Source of the DNA: CAVXJN01 sp963762165
Lineage (GTDB): Bacteria > Pseudomonadota > Gammaproteobacteria > JASBUN01
DNA: 64,000 nt
Reading direction: 5' to 3'
Assembly (NCBI GenBank): GCA_963762165.1
Contig: CAVXJN010000003.1
Location: 1 to 64,000, forward strand
The position numbers and the translations under genes are program-made. The notes below the pieces were generated by a model that was given only the letters and a program-made list of their open reading frames with translations, ran no database searches and was not told the DNA's origin. Below, piece by piece: positions 51,313-60,130 of this stretch; the first letter of the stretch is position 1, and each line of letters begins with the position of its first letter.

Positions 51313-52001
51313 ACCTCTTTCTCTTCCCGATTTTCCGTACCTGATGGTCGTGCACACTGCGCGCCGCATTCCACGCGGCACCGTACGGCATGCACTCCGA
51401 TAAAGTATCTGCCGCAGCAAGATCGAAATTCGCAACTGCAATATCCGCCGATGCTTCGAGATCACTACGACGGGCAACCCCGGGGCACCCATTGCGCTGC
51501 GCAAAGCGTACCCCGCATCCTCTGTCACACCATTGAGCCGCTCCGGCGTCCCCGCGACGCTTCCTCACGGCATCGGATTGTTTCGAACCGCCGCCACCGA
51601 CCAACCGGGCCGAATCGAGCGCCACGCCTCGCCTCACTCTTGCCGCAATCGGCACCGGCCGATGTCGGCGCCCATCTGCCTGCACCATGGCGAACCGGCC
51701 GCACGGACAAACTGCTGGATCAAACCGGGCCCGCACCGAACCACTCGGCGTTGCCGCTGCGCGCGACGCTACCGTGCGGACGACGCGGGACGTTTACCCG
51801 ATCCAGTTTTGCGAAAACCGCCGCCGCGGTCGACGAAGGGTTCTGTCCACGGTATTTATGCTTCGCGCACGTCGGTCGCCACCTTTTCCTGCCTTACGGC
51901 CGGTAACCGCCAACCCGCGACAGCGTATTACGTCATTTTCACACTATGTCGCGTTGCAAGTTGCAACAAACGCGCCCTGACACCACGCAAAGGAGTACGC
52001 C
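51313..52001. other. 690-base stretch without a recognisable gene
   Basis: In many relatives the 6S RNA is followed by ygfA (5-formyl-THF cyclo-ligase), but I see none of its motifs in any frame. Open frames exist on both strands (for example 51301-51906 forward and 51170-51736 reverse), but they are Arg/Pro/Cys-rich and lack start signals, as expected for GC-rich non-coding DNA. Near the end is a palindrome GTTGCAAGTTGCAAC (51953-51967), probably part of the promoter region of the EVE gene. Confidence 0.5.
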
Positions 52002-52460
52002 ATGAAGTACTGGCTGATGAAATCGGAGCCCTCCGAATTCAGCATCGATGATCTCGCGGCACGGCCAAAACGAACCGAACACTGGGACGGTGTGCGCAAT
52101 TATCAGGCGCGCAACATGATGCGCGACGAGATGAACAAGGGAGACCTGGTGCTGTTCTATCACTCCAATTGCGCAGAACCCGGAATCGTCGGGATCGCCA
52201 AGGTAGTGCGGGAGAGCTATCCGGATCACACGGCGTTCGATCCCGAAGACGCGCACTTCGATCCGAAAAGCAATCCCCACGACCCACGTTGGTACATGGT
52301 GGACGTGCAATTCATGCGCAAGCTCAAACGCACCATATCGCTCACAGAGTTGAAGGAGCAGTCGGCATTGGCTGACATGCCACTCGTGCGGCGCGGCAAC
52401 CGATTGTCGGTCATGCCGGTGACGAAACAGCAATGGGATTTCATTTTGGCGTGCGAATAG
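52002..52460 (+). CDS. EVE domain-containing protein
   Basis: A 152-residue protein consisting of a single EVE (PUA-like, formerly DUF55) domain. MKYWLMKSEPSEFSIDDLA, WDGVRNYQARNMMRDEM, GDLVLFYHSNCAEPGIVGIA, YPDHTAFDPEDAHFDPKS, PRWYMVDVQFMRKL and MPLVRRGNRLSVMPVTKQQW are typical of the YTH-like fold, which in other systems recognises modified bases in DNA or RNA. ATG 52002 follows AAAGGAG. The gene commonly lies near zapA/6S RNA in gammaproteobacteria. The biological ligand in this branch is unknown. Confidence 0.92.
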   Translation: MKYWLMKSEPSEFSIDDLAARPKRTEHWDGVRNYQARNMMRDEMNKGDLVLFYHSNCAEPGIVGIAKVVRESYPDHTAFDPEDAHFDPKSNPHDPRWYMVDVQFMRKLKRTISLTELKEQSALADMPLVRRGNRLSVMPVTKQQWDFILACE

Positions 52461-52842
52461 GCCGCTGAATGCGCGCGCAACTGCAAAACAAGGAGAAAAT
52501 CGTAAAGCATACTTTACAGTTTCAACGCTTGCGGCCCACTTTCGACGCGTGTTGCAACTGTGTGTCGCGTTACAAGACGACCAATGTCGAACGCATCGCA
52601 CCTTACACCGAACAACGTTGCGCGTACTCGATCCACGAAGGAACAACACACGCGCGAAAAACACGAACTCATTGCTTCGCGCACGACGGAGTTCACGCGC
52701 TGTTGTCGTTAAACACGTTTACGTCTAACACGCGAAAATCTTTAGAAGAATGAACGGTGAATATTTTCAATTTACTGGAAAATTGAAATAAGTCGTATAT
52801 ACTCAAGCGCGGGCAAACGGTACTTACCTATGGAGGTAAACC
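52461..52842. other. Intergenic, compositionally unusual region before the lysine-rich gene
   Basis: About 380 bases, more A-rich and poorer in GG/CC runs than the flanking genes, with many ACG and CGCG steps. It contains a small hairpin GTAAAG-CATA-CTTTAC (about 52502-52517), the self-complementary octamer GTTGCAAC (52551-52558) and a 9-base inverted repeat at 52765-52788. A 94-codon open frame at 52469-52753 has no ribosome binding site or recognisable product. The 3' end must hold the promoter of the next gene: TATACT (52798-52803) is a possible -10. Confidence 0.5.
52765..52788. promoter_or_regulatory. Palindromic putative operator upstream of the lysine-rich protein gene
   Basis: Perfect inverted repeat TTTCAATTT (52765-52773), six-base spacer ACTGGA, AAATTGAAA (52780-52788). 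It covers the expected -35 position for the -10-like TATACT at 52798-52803, so it could be a repressor or activator site. Confidence 0.5.
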
Positions 52843-53127
52843 ATGGCAACAAAGAAAAAGGCAGCTACTAAAAAGAAGACTGCGACGAAGAAAAAGGCCA
52901 CTCTGAAGCGGAAGGCCACCGCAAAGAAGAAGGCTCCGGCTAGAAAGAAGAAAGCAGCAGCCAAAAAGAAAAAGGCTCCTGCTAGGAAGAAAAAAGCCGC
53001 AGCCAAGAAAAAGAAAAAGGCTCCGGCCAAAAAGAAAAAAGCAGCAGCCAAGAAAAAGAAGGCTCCTGCTAAAAAGAAAAAAAAGGCCACTGCCAAGAAG
53101 AAACGGACCACCAAGAAGAAGCGGTGA
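52843..53127 (+). CDS. Lysine-rich histone H1-like DNA-binding protein, 94 aa
   Basis: A protein of 94 residues in which 48 are Lys and 5 Arg, with Ala, Pro and Thr making up nearly all the rest; it has no acidic or aromatic residue. It is built from repeats such as KKKAPARKKKAAAK. This resembles the C-terminal tails of histone H1 and bacterial H1-like proteins (AlgP, HctB, BpH1 types) that condense or coat DNA. ATG 52843 has an ideal ribosome binding site (GGAGG at 52832-52836), and a terminator follows, so expression is well supported. Codon use is almost entirely AAA/AAG and GCn. Confidence 0.85.
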   Translation: MATKKKAATKKKTATKKKATLKRKATAKKKAPARKKKAAAKKKKAPARKKKAAAKKKKKAPAKKKKAAAKKKKAPAKKKKKATAKKKRTTKKKR

Positions 53128-53134
53128 TCCAACT

Positions 53135-53164
53135 AAAAAGGCCCGCGAAAGCGGGCCTTTTTTT
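53135..53164 (+). terminator. Bidirectional intrinsic terminator
   Basis: AAAAAGGCCCGC, loop GAAA, GCGGGCCTTTTTTT. The stem is a perfect GC-rich hairpin with A and T tracts on both sides, so it can end both the lysine-rich gene (+) and the convergent ilvA transcript (-). Confidence 0.93.
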
Positions 53165-53214
53165 ATGCGTTAAATAAAACTAGTGAGCGACTCGCAGCAG
53201 TCTGCGGAGACTGC

Positions 53215-54732
53215 TCAAGCCCCGAGAAACAAGCCATACGCGGGATTGTCAGCCTCCTGCCAATAGGCGTATCCGAGGTCATCCAGGAACTGCTGGAACT
53301 GTTCCCGCTCCGCCTCGGGTATCTGCATGCCAACCAGGACCCGGCCATAGGCAGACCCGTGGGAGCGATAGTGGAACAGGCTGATATTCCAGCGACCGCC
53401 GATGTTGCCAAGGAACTTGAGCAGCGCCCCTGGGCGCTCCGGAAACTGAAACCGGAAAATCACCTCGTCGGTCACCGACGGTGCGTGACCCCCGACCATG
53501 TAGCGCACATGGGACTTCGCCATTTCGTTGCCGCTCATGTCCACGACGTCGAAACCGTGGCTGCGCAGACTGGCGAGCAACTCCGTCGTCTCACGCTCTC
53601 CGCGGCTGAGCTGGATACCGGCAAACACCTGTGCCCGCGTGCTATCGGCATAGCGGTAGTTGAACTCGGTGACGCTGCGACGGCCGATCAACTCGCATAG
53701 CTGGAGAAAGCTCCCGGGACGTTCCGGGATCGTGACCGCCAGGAGTGCCTCGCGGTGCTCCCCCAGTTCCGAGCGTTCGGCGACGTAGCGCAGGCGGTCG
53801 AAATTGATATTGGCGCCGCTGTTGATTGCCACCAGGGTTTCGTCGGTGATGCCCGTGCGCTCGACGTACTTTTTCAATCCGGCGACCGCCAAGGCGCCAG
53901 CGGGTTCGACGATCGAACGGGTATCGTCGAAAATATCTTTGATCGCGGCGCAGATCTCGTCGGTGCTGACCAGAATGACGTCGTCCACACACTCGCGGGC
54001 AATCCGGAATGGCTCCTGGCCGATTTGCCGAACGGCAACGCCATCGGCGAATATGCCAACTTGATCGAGCTTGACCCGCTCACCCTGGCGCAAGGCAAGG
54101 TGCAACGAGGGGGCGTCATCCGGTTCCACCCCGATGATCTTGATTTCCGGGCGCAGATATTTGATGTAGGCGGAGATCCCGGCGATCAGGCCGCCGCCGC
54201 CCACGGGGACGAATATGGCGTGCAGTTGCCCGGTGTAATAACGCATCAGTTCCATGGCGATGGTGCCCTGGCCGGCGATGACATCGGGATCATCATACGG
54301 GTGTATGAACGTCAGGCCCCGCTGCTCAGCGAGTTCCAGCGCCCGCTGGTAGGCGTCATCGTACGCGTCGCCGTGCAAAATCGCTTCGGCGCCGAGCGCC
54401 CGCACCGCCGCCACTTTGATTGGGGGCGTGGTCACGGGCATTACAATCACCGCAGTGATTCCCAGACGTTGCGCAGACAGGGCCACGCCTTGGGCATGAT
54501 TGCCGGCGGAGGCAGCGATCACACCTTTTTGCCGCGCGGCATCGGAAAGCTGCACGATCTTGTTGTGAGCGCCGCGCAGCTTGAACGAAAAAATCGGCTG
54601 CAGATCTTCTCGCTTCAGCAAAACTCGGTTGTGCAGGCGCGCGGACAAGGCGGGAGCAGGGTCCAGCGGGGTTTCGATGGCGACGTCATAGACGCGCGCC
54701 TTGAGGATTTTCTCAATATAGCGATCGGGCAT
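53215..54732 (-). CDS. ilvA: Threonine ammonia-lyase (biosynthetic), IlvA
   Basis: PLP-dependent deamination of threonine to 2-oxobutanoate, the first step of isoleucine synthesis. The protein is 505 residues. The PLP lysine is K51 in FSFKLRGAHNKI; AASAGNHAQGVALSA, the glycine loop FVPVGGGGLIAGISAY and NSGANINFDRLRYV complete the catalytic domain. Two C-terminal ACT-like regulatory domains (about 330-410 and 420-500) indicate the isoleucine-inhibited biosynthetic form, not the catabolic TdcB type. The start is ATG 54732. No other ilv gene is in the window. Confidence 0.95.
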   Translation of the reverse strand: MPDRYIEKILKARVYDVAIETPLDPAPALSARLHNRVLLKREDLQPIFSFKLRGAHNKIVQLSDAARQKGVIAASAGNHAQGVALSAQRLGITAVIVMPVTTPPIKVAAVRALGAEAILHGDAYDDAYQRALELAEQRGLTFIHPYDDPDVIAGQGTIAMELMRYYTGQLHAIFVPVGGGGLIAGISAYIKYLRPEIKIIGVEPDDAPSLHLALRQGERVKLDQVGIFADGVAVRQIGQEPFRIARECVDDVILVSTDEICAAIKDIFDDTRSIVEPAGALAVAGLKKYVERTGITDETLVAINSGANINFDRLRYVAERSELGEHREALLAVTIPERPGSFLQLCELIGRRSVTEFNYRYADSTRAQVFAGIQLSRGERETTELLASLRSHGFDVVDMSGNEMAKSHVRYMVGGHAPSVTDEVIFRFQFPERPGALLKFLGNIGGRWNISLFHYRSHGSAYGRVLVGMQIPEAEREQFQQFLDDLGYAYWQEADNPAYGLFLGA

Positions 54733-54880
54733 GCCGGCTAGCTTAGCGATAACTGGCCATTATGACTAGGCGTGGCCCCCGCGCCGATCTGACGGCGCCG
54801 TGTTTGCACCTGCGGGCAAGCCATGACTTGCGTCGCGGCCGCGGTTATCATCCCCCATTCAACGATTTGCGGAGAAAGTC

Positions 54881-55540
54881 ATGACGCAGGACGAACTCAA
54901 GAAGATGGTCGCCAAGGCGGCCTTGGAATACGTGGAAGTCGATACCGTGGTAGGCGTCGGCACAGGTTCGACGGCGAACTTCTTCATCGATTTCCTCGCC
55001 ACCATGAAGGGCCGCATCGAAGGCACTGTCGCCAGTTCCGAAGCGAGCGCCGAGCGCCTACGCAGCCATGGTATCCCCGTGCTGGACCTGAACAGCGTCG
55101 GCGGCATTTCGGTGTACGTGGACGGAGCGGATGAGGCCGATAAGCATCTGCACCTGACCAAAGGGGGCGGCGGCGCCCTCACGCGCGAAAAAATCGTCGC
55201 AGCGGCGAGCAAGACCTTCGTTTGTATCGCCGACAAGTCGAAGCTGGTGGACCTGCTCGGCAAGTTCCCGTTGCCAGTGGAAGTAATCCCCATGGCCCGC
55301 AGCTACGTCGGTCGCCAGCTGGTCCAGTTGGGCGGACAACCCGTATGGCGGGAGAATTTCGTCACCGACAACGGCAACCTGATTCTGGATGTGCATAACC
55401 TCACCATTACCAACCCCGCCGAACTGGAAGCGAAACTAAACAACATTCCCGGGGTGGTCACCAACGGCTTGTTTGCTCTGCGTCCCGCCGACGTCCTGCT
55501 ACTGGGCACCGAGGACGGAGTCCAGACCCTGAAACGATGA
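54881..55540 (+). CDS. rpiA: Ribose-5-phosphate isomerase A
   Basis: Interconverts ribose 5-phosphate and ribulose 5-phosphate. The protein is 219 residues. Signature segments are VVGVGTGSTANFFIDFLA, DLNSVGGISVYVDGADEAD, KGGGGALTREKIVAAAS (catalytic Glu/Lys region), FVCIADKSKLVDLLGKFPLP and GVVTNGLFALRPADVLLLG. ATG 54881 has GGAGA upstream. It is divergent from ilvA across a 148-base gap, a frequent neighbour pair in proteobacteria. Confidence 0.96.
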   Translation: MTQDELKKMVAKAALEYVEVDTVVGVGTGSTANFFIDFLATMKGRIEGTVASSEASAERLRSHGIPVLDLNSVGGISVYVDGADEADKHLHLTKGGGGALTREKIVAAASKTFVCIADKSKLVDLLGKFPLPVEVIPMARSYVGRQLVQLGGQPVWRENFVTDNGNLILDVHNLTITNPAELEAKLNNIPGVVTNGLFALRPADVLLLGTEDGVQTLKR

Positions 55541-55622
55541 CGTTCCAGATGACGCCAGACTCGCCTCGCGAAGGAACGGACGCTCGGAAGGCGCGCTGAC
55601 GACGCTTGGAAGCAGGCCACCG

Positions 55623-55823
55623 ATGGCGCGCGGATTGATCATACTGGGGATCGTGCTCTTGGCTGCGGGCTTGCTTTGGCCCTGGCTGAGCAAATTCGGC
55701 TTGGGCCGACTGCCTGGAGACATCGTGATCGAGCGGGGCCACAGCCGGTTTTACTTCCCGATCACGACTTCGATCATCGTCAGCCTGGTGCTTTCGTTGA
55801 TCCTTTGGCTGCTGCGCAAGTGA
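55623..55823 (+). CDS. DUF2905 small membrane protein, 66 aa
   Basis: A small inner-membrane protein with two hydrophobic helices (GLIILGIVLLAAGLLWPW and TTSIIVSLVLSLILWLL) separated by the conserved hydrophilic segment LGRLPGDIVIERGHSRFYFP. The LPGDI..(E/R)..N/H..FYFP pattern defines DUF2905. Function is unknown. It lies 82 bases after rpiA on the same strand. Length is typical of the family, whose members are often missed because they are short. Confidence 0.88.
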   Translation: MARGLIILGIVLLAAGLLWPWLSKFGLGRLPGDIVIERGHSRFYFPITTSIIVSLVLSLILWLLRK

Positions 55824-55957
55824 GCGCCGGATAGCGGTCGAGCGGGCATCGGTCATGCCGTCACCAACGCACGTCGGCCTGGCCGATTTGCAAGGACAGC
55901 CCGGTCTCGCGCATTGCTGCGGAGCAACCCGACGCTTATCGGCCGTATGACTTCGCC

Positions 55958-58900
55958 CTACAGCAAGACCCGTTCGATGCCGCCTTTCTTGGCCCGCTCG
56001 ATGAACTGGGTCTGCCACCCTTCGCCCATGAGGTGGCGCGCCATCTCCACCACGATGTAGTCGGTATCGAGCCCGGTTTCCTCTCCATAGCGCAATAGAC
56101 CCTGCTGGCAGGCGGGACACGACGTCAGCATCTTCACGTTGCCGTCGCGGGCAACATCCGAGCCCGTCAGATCCCGGATCCCCTTGTGCAGTTCCTCCTG
56201 TTTGCGGAACTTCACCTGGGTGGCGATATCGGGGCGCGAAACCGCAAAGGTCCCGGCTTCGCCGCAGCAGCGGTCCGACAGCGTGATCTCCTGCCCCATC
56301 AGCGTGCTCGCAACTGCGGTCGAATTGTAGGTCTTCATGGGTGTGTGGCAGGGCTCGTGATACAGGTACTGCACACCCTCCACCCCTTCGAGCTTCATGC
56401 CTTTTTCCATCAGGTACTCGTGGATATCGAGCAACCGGCAGCCCGGAAAGATGTTCTCGAACTCGTACTTCAGTAGCTGATCCATACAAGTGCCGCAGGA
56501 CACGATCACGGTCTTGATATCGAGATAGTTCAGGGTATTGGCCACGCGGTGGAACAGGACCCGATTGTCGGTGGAGATTTTTCTACCGCGGGGTTCGTCG
56601 CCCCCCGAGGTCTGCGGATAGCCGCAGCACAAATAACCGGGCGGCAGCACGGTCTGGGCGCCGACATCGTACAGCATGGCCAGGGTCGCGAGCCCGATCT
56701 GGCTGAACAGGCGCTCGGAACCGCAGCCGGGAAAATAGAACACGGCGTCCGACTGCTCGGATACTTTGGCCGGGTCTCGGAGGATCGGCACCATTTTGCT
56801 GTCTTCCACGCCCAGCATCGCGCGCATGGTCTGCATCGGCAAATTACCAGGCATGGGCTTGCGCATGAAGTGCACCACCTGCTCGACCATTTTCGGTTTG
56901 CCGGTGGTCGATCCCGGTCGCCGGTCGCGGCCGAAGATACCCAGGCGCTTGCCGACCGTGTGCGCCAACCGCTGCGCGCCGAAGCCCCACTGAATCATGC
57001 CGGTGCGCATGGCGCGGATGGTGGTGGGGTCGGTGACGTTCAGAAACGCCATCGACGCCTTGGTGCCGACGTGAGTCCGCTTCTGGCCACGTTCTCGCAA
57101 AATGTTGCGCATCCGAATCGAGACATCGCCGAAATCAATGTCCACCGGGCAGGGCGGCTTGCATTTATGGCACACGGTGCAATGATCGGCGACGTCATTC
57201 ATTTCATCGAAGTGGCGCACCGAAACCCCGCGCCGGGTCTGCTCCTCGTACAGAAACGCCTCGATGATCAACCCGGTGGCCAGAATCTTGTTGCGCGGCG
57301 AGTACAGCAGGTTGGCTCGCGGTACGTGGGTGGTGCATACGGGCTTGCACTTGCCACAGCGCAGGCAATGGCGGATATCGTCGTTGAGCGCGCCCAGTTC
57401 GCTCTCTTCAAGGATCAAAGCCTCCTGCTGCAATAGGCGCAAGGACGGTGTGTAAGCATTGCCGAGCCCGGAGCCGCCTAGGAGTTTGCCGCGATTGAAG
57501 CGCCCTTCGGGATCAACTTTGGCCTTGTAGTCGGCAAACGCGGCGACGGTCGCAGCATCGAGATATTGCATTTTGGTCAGGCCGATGCCGTGCTCGCCGG
57601 AAATGACGCCGTTCAACGAACCGGCCAGTGCCATGACCCGGTCCACCACCCGCTCGGCCTCGTGCATCATTTCATAGTCGTTGGAATTGACCGGGATATT
57701 GGTGTGCACATTGCCGTCGCCGGCATGCATATGAGTGGCGACGAACAAGCGCCCGGAACGAATTTCCTTGTGAATCGTATCGAACTGCGCCCGCACACCT
57801 TCAAGTTCGCGACCGCCGAAAATCTCTTTCAGGGGCTTTTGCACCTCGCGCCGGTAGGAAATGCGCAGATCCCGCCGCAACAGCAGGGTCAGCAGGGTGT
57901 CGTCCTGGTTGCGCCGCTCGCGTGCGGAGTCGTCCAGAAGGGCGTCATGTTCAGTGGCGGACGCGTCCATGTGCGCAAGGATACTGCTCCAGCGCACTTT
58001 GACCGTCTGCAGATGGTCCCGGGCCGCCGCGCGCTTGGCATCTACGATCTGGCGATTTTCTTCGCTATCCTCGTAGTCGTCGACCCGCCGCAGCTCCGGC
58101 AGATCACTGTCGAGGTATTCCATCACCGCATCGATGATCTGCAGCTTGTTGCGGATTGAATGCTCGATATTGATGCGTTCGATGCCGTCGTTGTATTCGC
58201 CCAGCCGATCGAGCGGTATCACCACGTCTTCGTTGATCTTGAACGCATTGGTATGGGCGGCGATGGCCGCGGTGCGGGCACGGTCCGCCCAGAACCGCCG
58301 ACGGGCCTCCGGACTGGCGGCCACGAAACCCTCGGCGTCACGGGCATTGGCCAAGCGCACCACCTGCGACGCCGCTTTCGCGACCGCATCATCATCGTCG
58401 CCGGCAATATCGATCAACAGCACCATTTTCGGCAGTTCGCGCCGCGGCGCCTTGGTGCTGTAATGCACCGCGCGCACATAACGTTCGTCCAAATGCTCCA
58501 TGCCCGACAGCAACACCTCAGGGTGGCTGTCCAGGTAATCCTTGGTCTCGACGATCGCCGGCACTGCCTTACGCATATCGCTGCCAAAAAATTCCAAGCA
58601 CACCGTACGAATGCAGGTGGGCATGCGGTGCAGAATGAACTCCGCGGATGTGATCAGGCCGTCGCACCCTTCTTTCTGAATCCCGGGCAGGCCGCCCAAG
58701 AATTTGTCAGTGACGTCCTTGCCGAGGCCTTCCTTGCGCAGGGCCTTGCCCGGGGTCCGCACGATTTCCGGTTCGTCGATGGGCGTGCGACCGTCGGGCC
58801 GGTAGCGCGTCACACGAAAGCTCACCGACTCCTGGTCGTGAACTTTGCCGAGGTTGTGATCGAGCCGCTCCACCTCCAACCAGTTTCCATCGGGCGCGAC

Positions 58901-59812
58901 CATGCGCCAGGAGGCGAGGTTGTCCAGCGCCGTACCCCACAGCACGGCTTTCTTTCCGCCCGCGTTCATGGCGACGTTACCGCCGATGGTGGAAGCATCC
59001 TGGGAAGTCGGGTCGACCGCGAACACGTAGCCGGCGGCTTCGGCCACTTCGGCCACACGGCGGGTGACGACACCGGCCTCGGCGCGCACCGTCGGCACGT
59101 CGCCATCGACGCCCGGCAGCCGGCGCATGACCACCTGGCCGAGACCCTCGAGTTTTTCGGTATTGATGACCGCTGTGTCTTCGTGCAGGGGCACCGCGCC
59201 GCCGGTATAACCGGTACCGCCGCCGCGGGGGATAATGGTCAGACCCAGATCGATACAAGCGGCGACGACTTTCGCCATTTCCGCCTCGGTGTCTGGCGTG
59301 ATCACTACCAGCGGATACTGGACGCGCCAGTCCGATGCGTCTGTGACGTGGGATACCCGCGCCAGACCGCCGAAATCAATGTTGTCCTTGCGCGTGACCC
59401 GGGAAAGTTTGCGCACCGTGCGTTTGCGGAGGTCCCGTTGCCGGGGAAACCAATCCTCGAAGCGACGCACCGCCTCCCGAGCGGCATCGACCAGTTGCAG
59501 CGCTAACTGGTTGCCCTGGGCACGGGCGATGATCTGATCGAGCCGATGATGCAGGGCATGGCTCAGAGACGCGAGCCGTTTCGGGTTCTCGAGCAGGTCG
59601 TCCTGGATATAAGGGTTACGGGTCACGACCCAGATGTCGCCCAGCACTTCGTACAGCATGCGCGCGGATTGGCCGGTCTGGCGCTCGCCGCGCAGCTGAT
59701 TGATAACGTCCCACATGGGTGCGCCAAGCAAACGCATCACGATTTCGCGGTCAGCGAACGAAGTGTAGTTATAGGGAATCTCGCGAATGCGAGCAGCGTG
59801 CGGGTTCGACAT
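55958..59812 (-). CDS. Large FAD/Fe-S dehydrogenase (DUF3683; FAD-binding plus CCG domains)
   Basis: A 1284-residue fusion. The N-terminal region (about 1-150) is DUF3683-like. A PCMH-type FAD-binding domain follows (about 165-330, IIPRGGGTGYTGGAVPLHED, VDPTSQDASTIGGNVAMNAG), then an FAD-linked oxidase C-terminal domain (HMHAGDGNVHTNIPV). Two 4Fe-4S clusters are seen (CLRCGKCKPVCTTHVPR; CTVCHKCKPPCPVDIDFG), and two CCG-type cysteine domains (FYFPGCGSERL, YLCCGYPQ, SCGTCMDQL, YHEPCHTPMK, SDRCCGEAG, TSCPACQQG). The layout resembles GlcD plus GlcF or D-2-hydroxyglutarate/D-lactate dehydrogenases (YdiJ/Dld-II-like) fused in one chain. The hydroxy acid substrate and electron acceptor are not known. 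Confidence 0.87.
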   Translation of the reverse strand: MSNPHAARIREIPYNYTSFADREIVMRLLGAPMWDVINQLRGERQTGQSARMLYEVLGDIWVVTRNPYIQDDLLENPKRLASLSHALHHRLDQIIARAQGNQLALQLVDAAREAVRRFEDWFPRQRDLRKRTVRKLSRVTRKDNIDFGGLARVSHVTDASDWRVQYPLVVITPDTEAEMAKVVAACIDLGLTIIPRGGGTGYTGGAVPLHEDTAVINTEKLEGLGQVVMRRLPGVDGDVPTVRAEAGVVTRRVAEVAEAAGYVFAVDPTSQDASTIGGNVAMNAGGKKAVLWGTALDNLASWRMVAPDGNWLEVERLDHNLGKVHDQESVSFRVTRYRPDGRTPIDEPEIVRTPGKALRKEGLGKDVTDKFLGGLPGIQKEGCDGLITSAEFILHRMPTCIRTVCLEFFGSDMRKAVPAIVETKDYLDSHPEVLLSGMEHLDERYVRAVHYSTKAPRRELPKMVLLIDIAGDDDDAVAKAASQVVRLANARDAEGFVAASPEARRRFWADRARTAAIAAHTNAFKINEDVVIPLDRLGEYNDGIERINIEHSIRNKLQIIDAVMEYLDSDLPELRRVDDYEDSEENRQIVDAKRAAARDHLQTVKVRWSSILAHMDASATEHDALLDDSARERRNQDDTLLTLLLRRDLRISYRREVQKPLKEIFGGRELEGVRAQFDTIHKEIRSGRLFVATHMHAGDGNVHTNIPVNSNDYEMMHEAERVVDRVMALAGSLNGVISGEHGIGLTKMQYLDAATVAAFADYKAKVDPEGRFNRGKLLGGSGLGNAYTPSLRLLQQEALILEESELGALNDDIRHCLRCGKCKPVCTTHVPRANLLYSPRNKILATGLIIEAFLYEEQTRRGVSVRHFDEMNDVADHCTVCHKCKPPCPVDIDFGDVSIRMRNILRERGQKRTHVGTKASMAFLNVTDPTTIRAMRTGMIQWGFGAQRLAHTVGKRLGIFGRDRRPGSTTGKPKMVEQVVHFMRKPMPGNLPMQTMRAMLGVEDSKMVPILRDPAKVSEQSDAVFYFPGCGSERLFSQIGLATLAMLYDVGAQTVLPPGYLCCGYPQTSGGDEPRGRKISTDNRVLFHRVANTLNYLDIKTVIVSCGTCMDQLLKYEFENIFPGCRLLDIHEYLMEKGMKLEGVEGVQYLYHEPCHTPMKTYNSTAVASTLMGQEITLSDRCCGEAGTFAVSRPDIATQVKFRKQEELHKGIRDLTGSDVARDGNVKMLTSCPACQQGLLRYGEETGLDTDYIVVEMARHLMGEGWQTQFIERAKKGGIERVLL

Positions 59813-60130
59813 CGATCGGTCCCGAGGGATTGCGGAAATGAATTATCTTAACATACCGCCCGACTCCACCGTGGTGCGACAGATCCATCCGAGCAAAAGG
59901 GTATTTGCCAATCCGCAGCATGAATCAAGCGCTGCGGAGCTATTGCGGTCGGCGTTCGAACAGTCCTTGACAACCTACGCGCAGCTCCCTTTCGGCGCAC
60001 ACCGCATAAGGCACTGCCGAACCGCCCCGCTCGACCGCCCTGCCCGTTATGGTGGGACGGCGGCAACCGCTGTCGAGCACTGCTGGACTCCGCCCGGGCG
60101 CACCCTCGAGCATGACGCGTTGTGCGCAGT
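59813..60130. other. Intergenic region without a recognisable gene
   Basis: About 320 bases between the large dehydrogenase and the second WD40 lipoprotein gene. Short open frames exist but none has both a ribosome binding site and a plausible product. It must contain the promoter of the dehydrogenase gene (transcribed leftwards) and the 3' end of the WD40 operon; no strong terminator hairpin is evident. Confidence 0.4.

Noticed and set aside
52469..52753. 94-codon open frame before the lysine-rich gene
   Set aside because: No ribosome binding site, no homology that I recognise, and a composition that fits non-coding DNA.
58160..59506. Forward open frame of 448 codons opposite the large dehydrogenase
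   Set aside because: His/Arg/Gly-rich antisense shadow without motifs.
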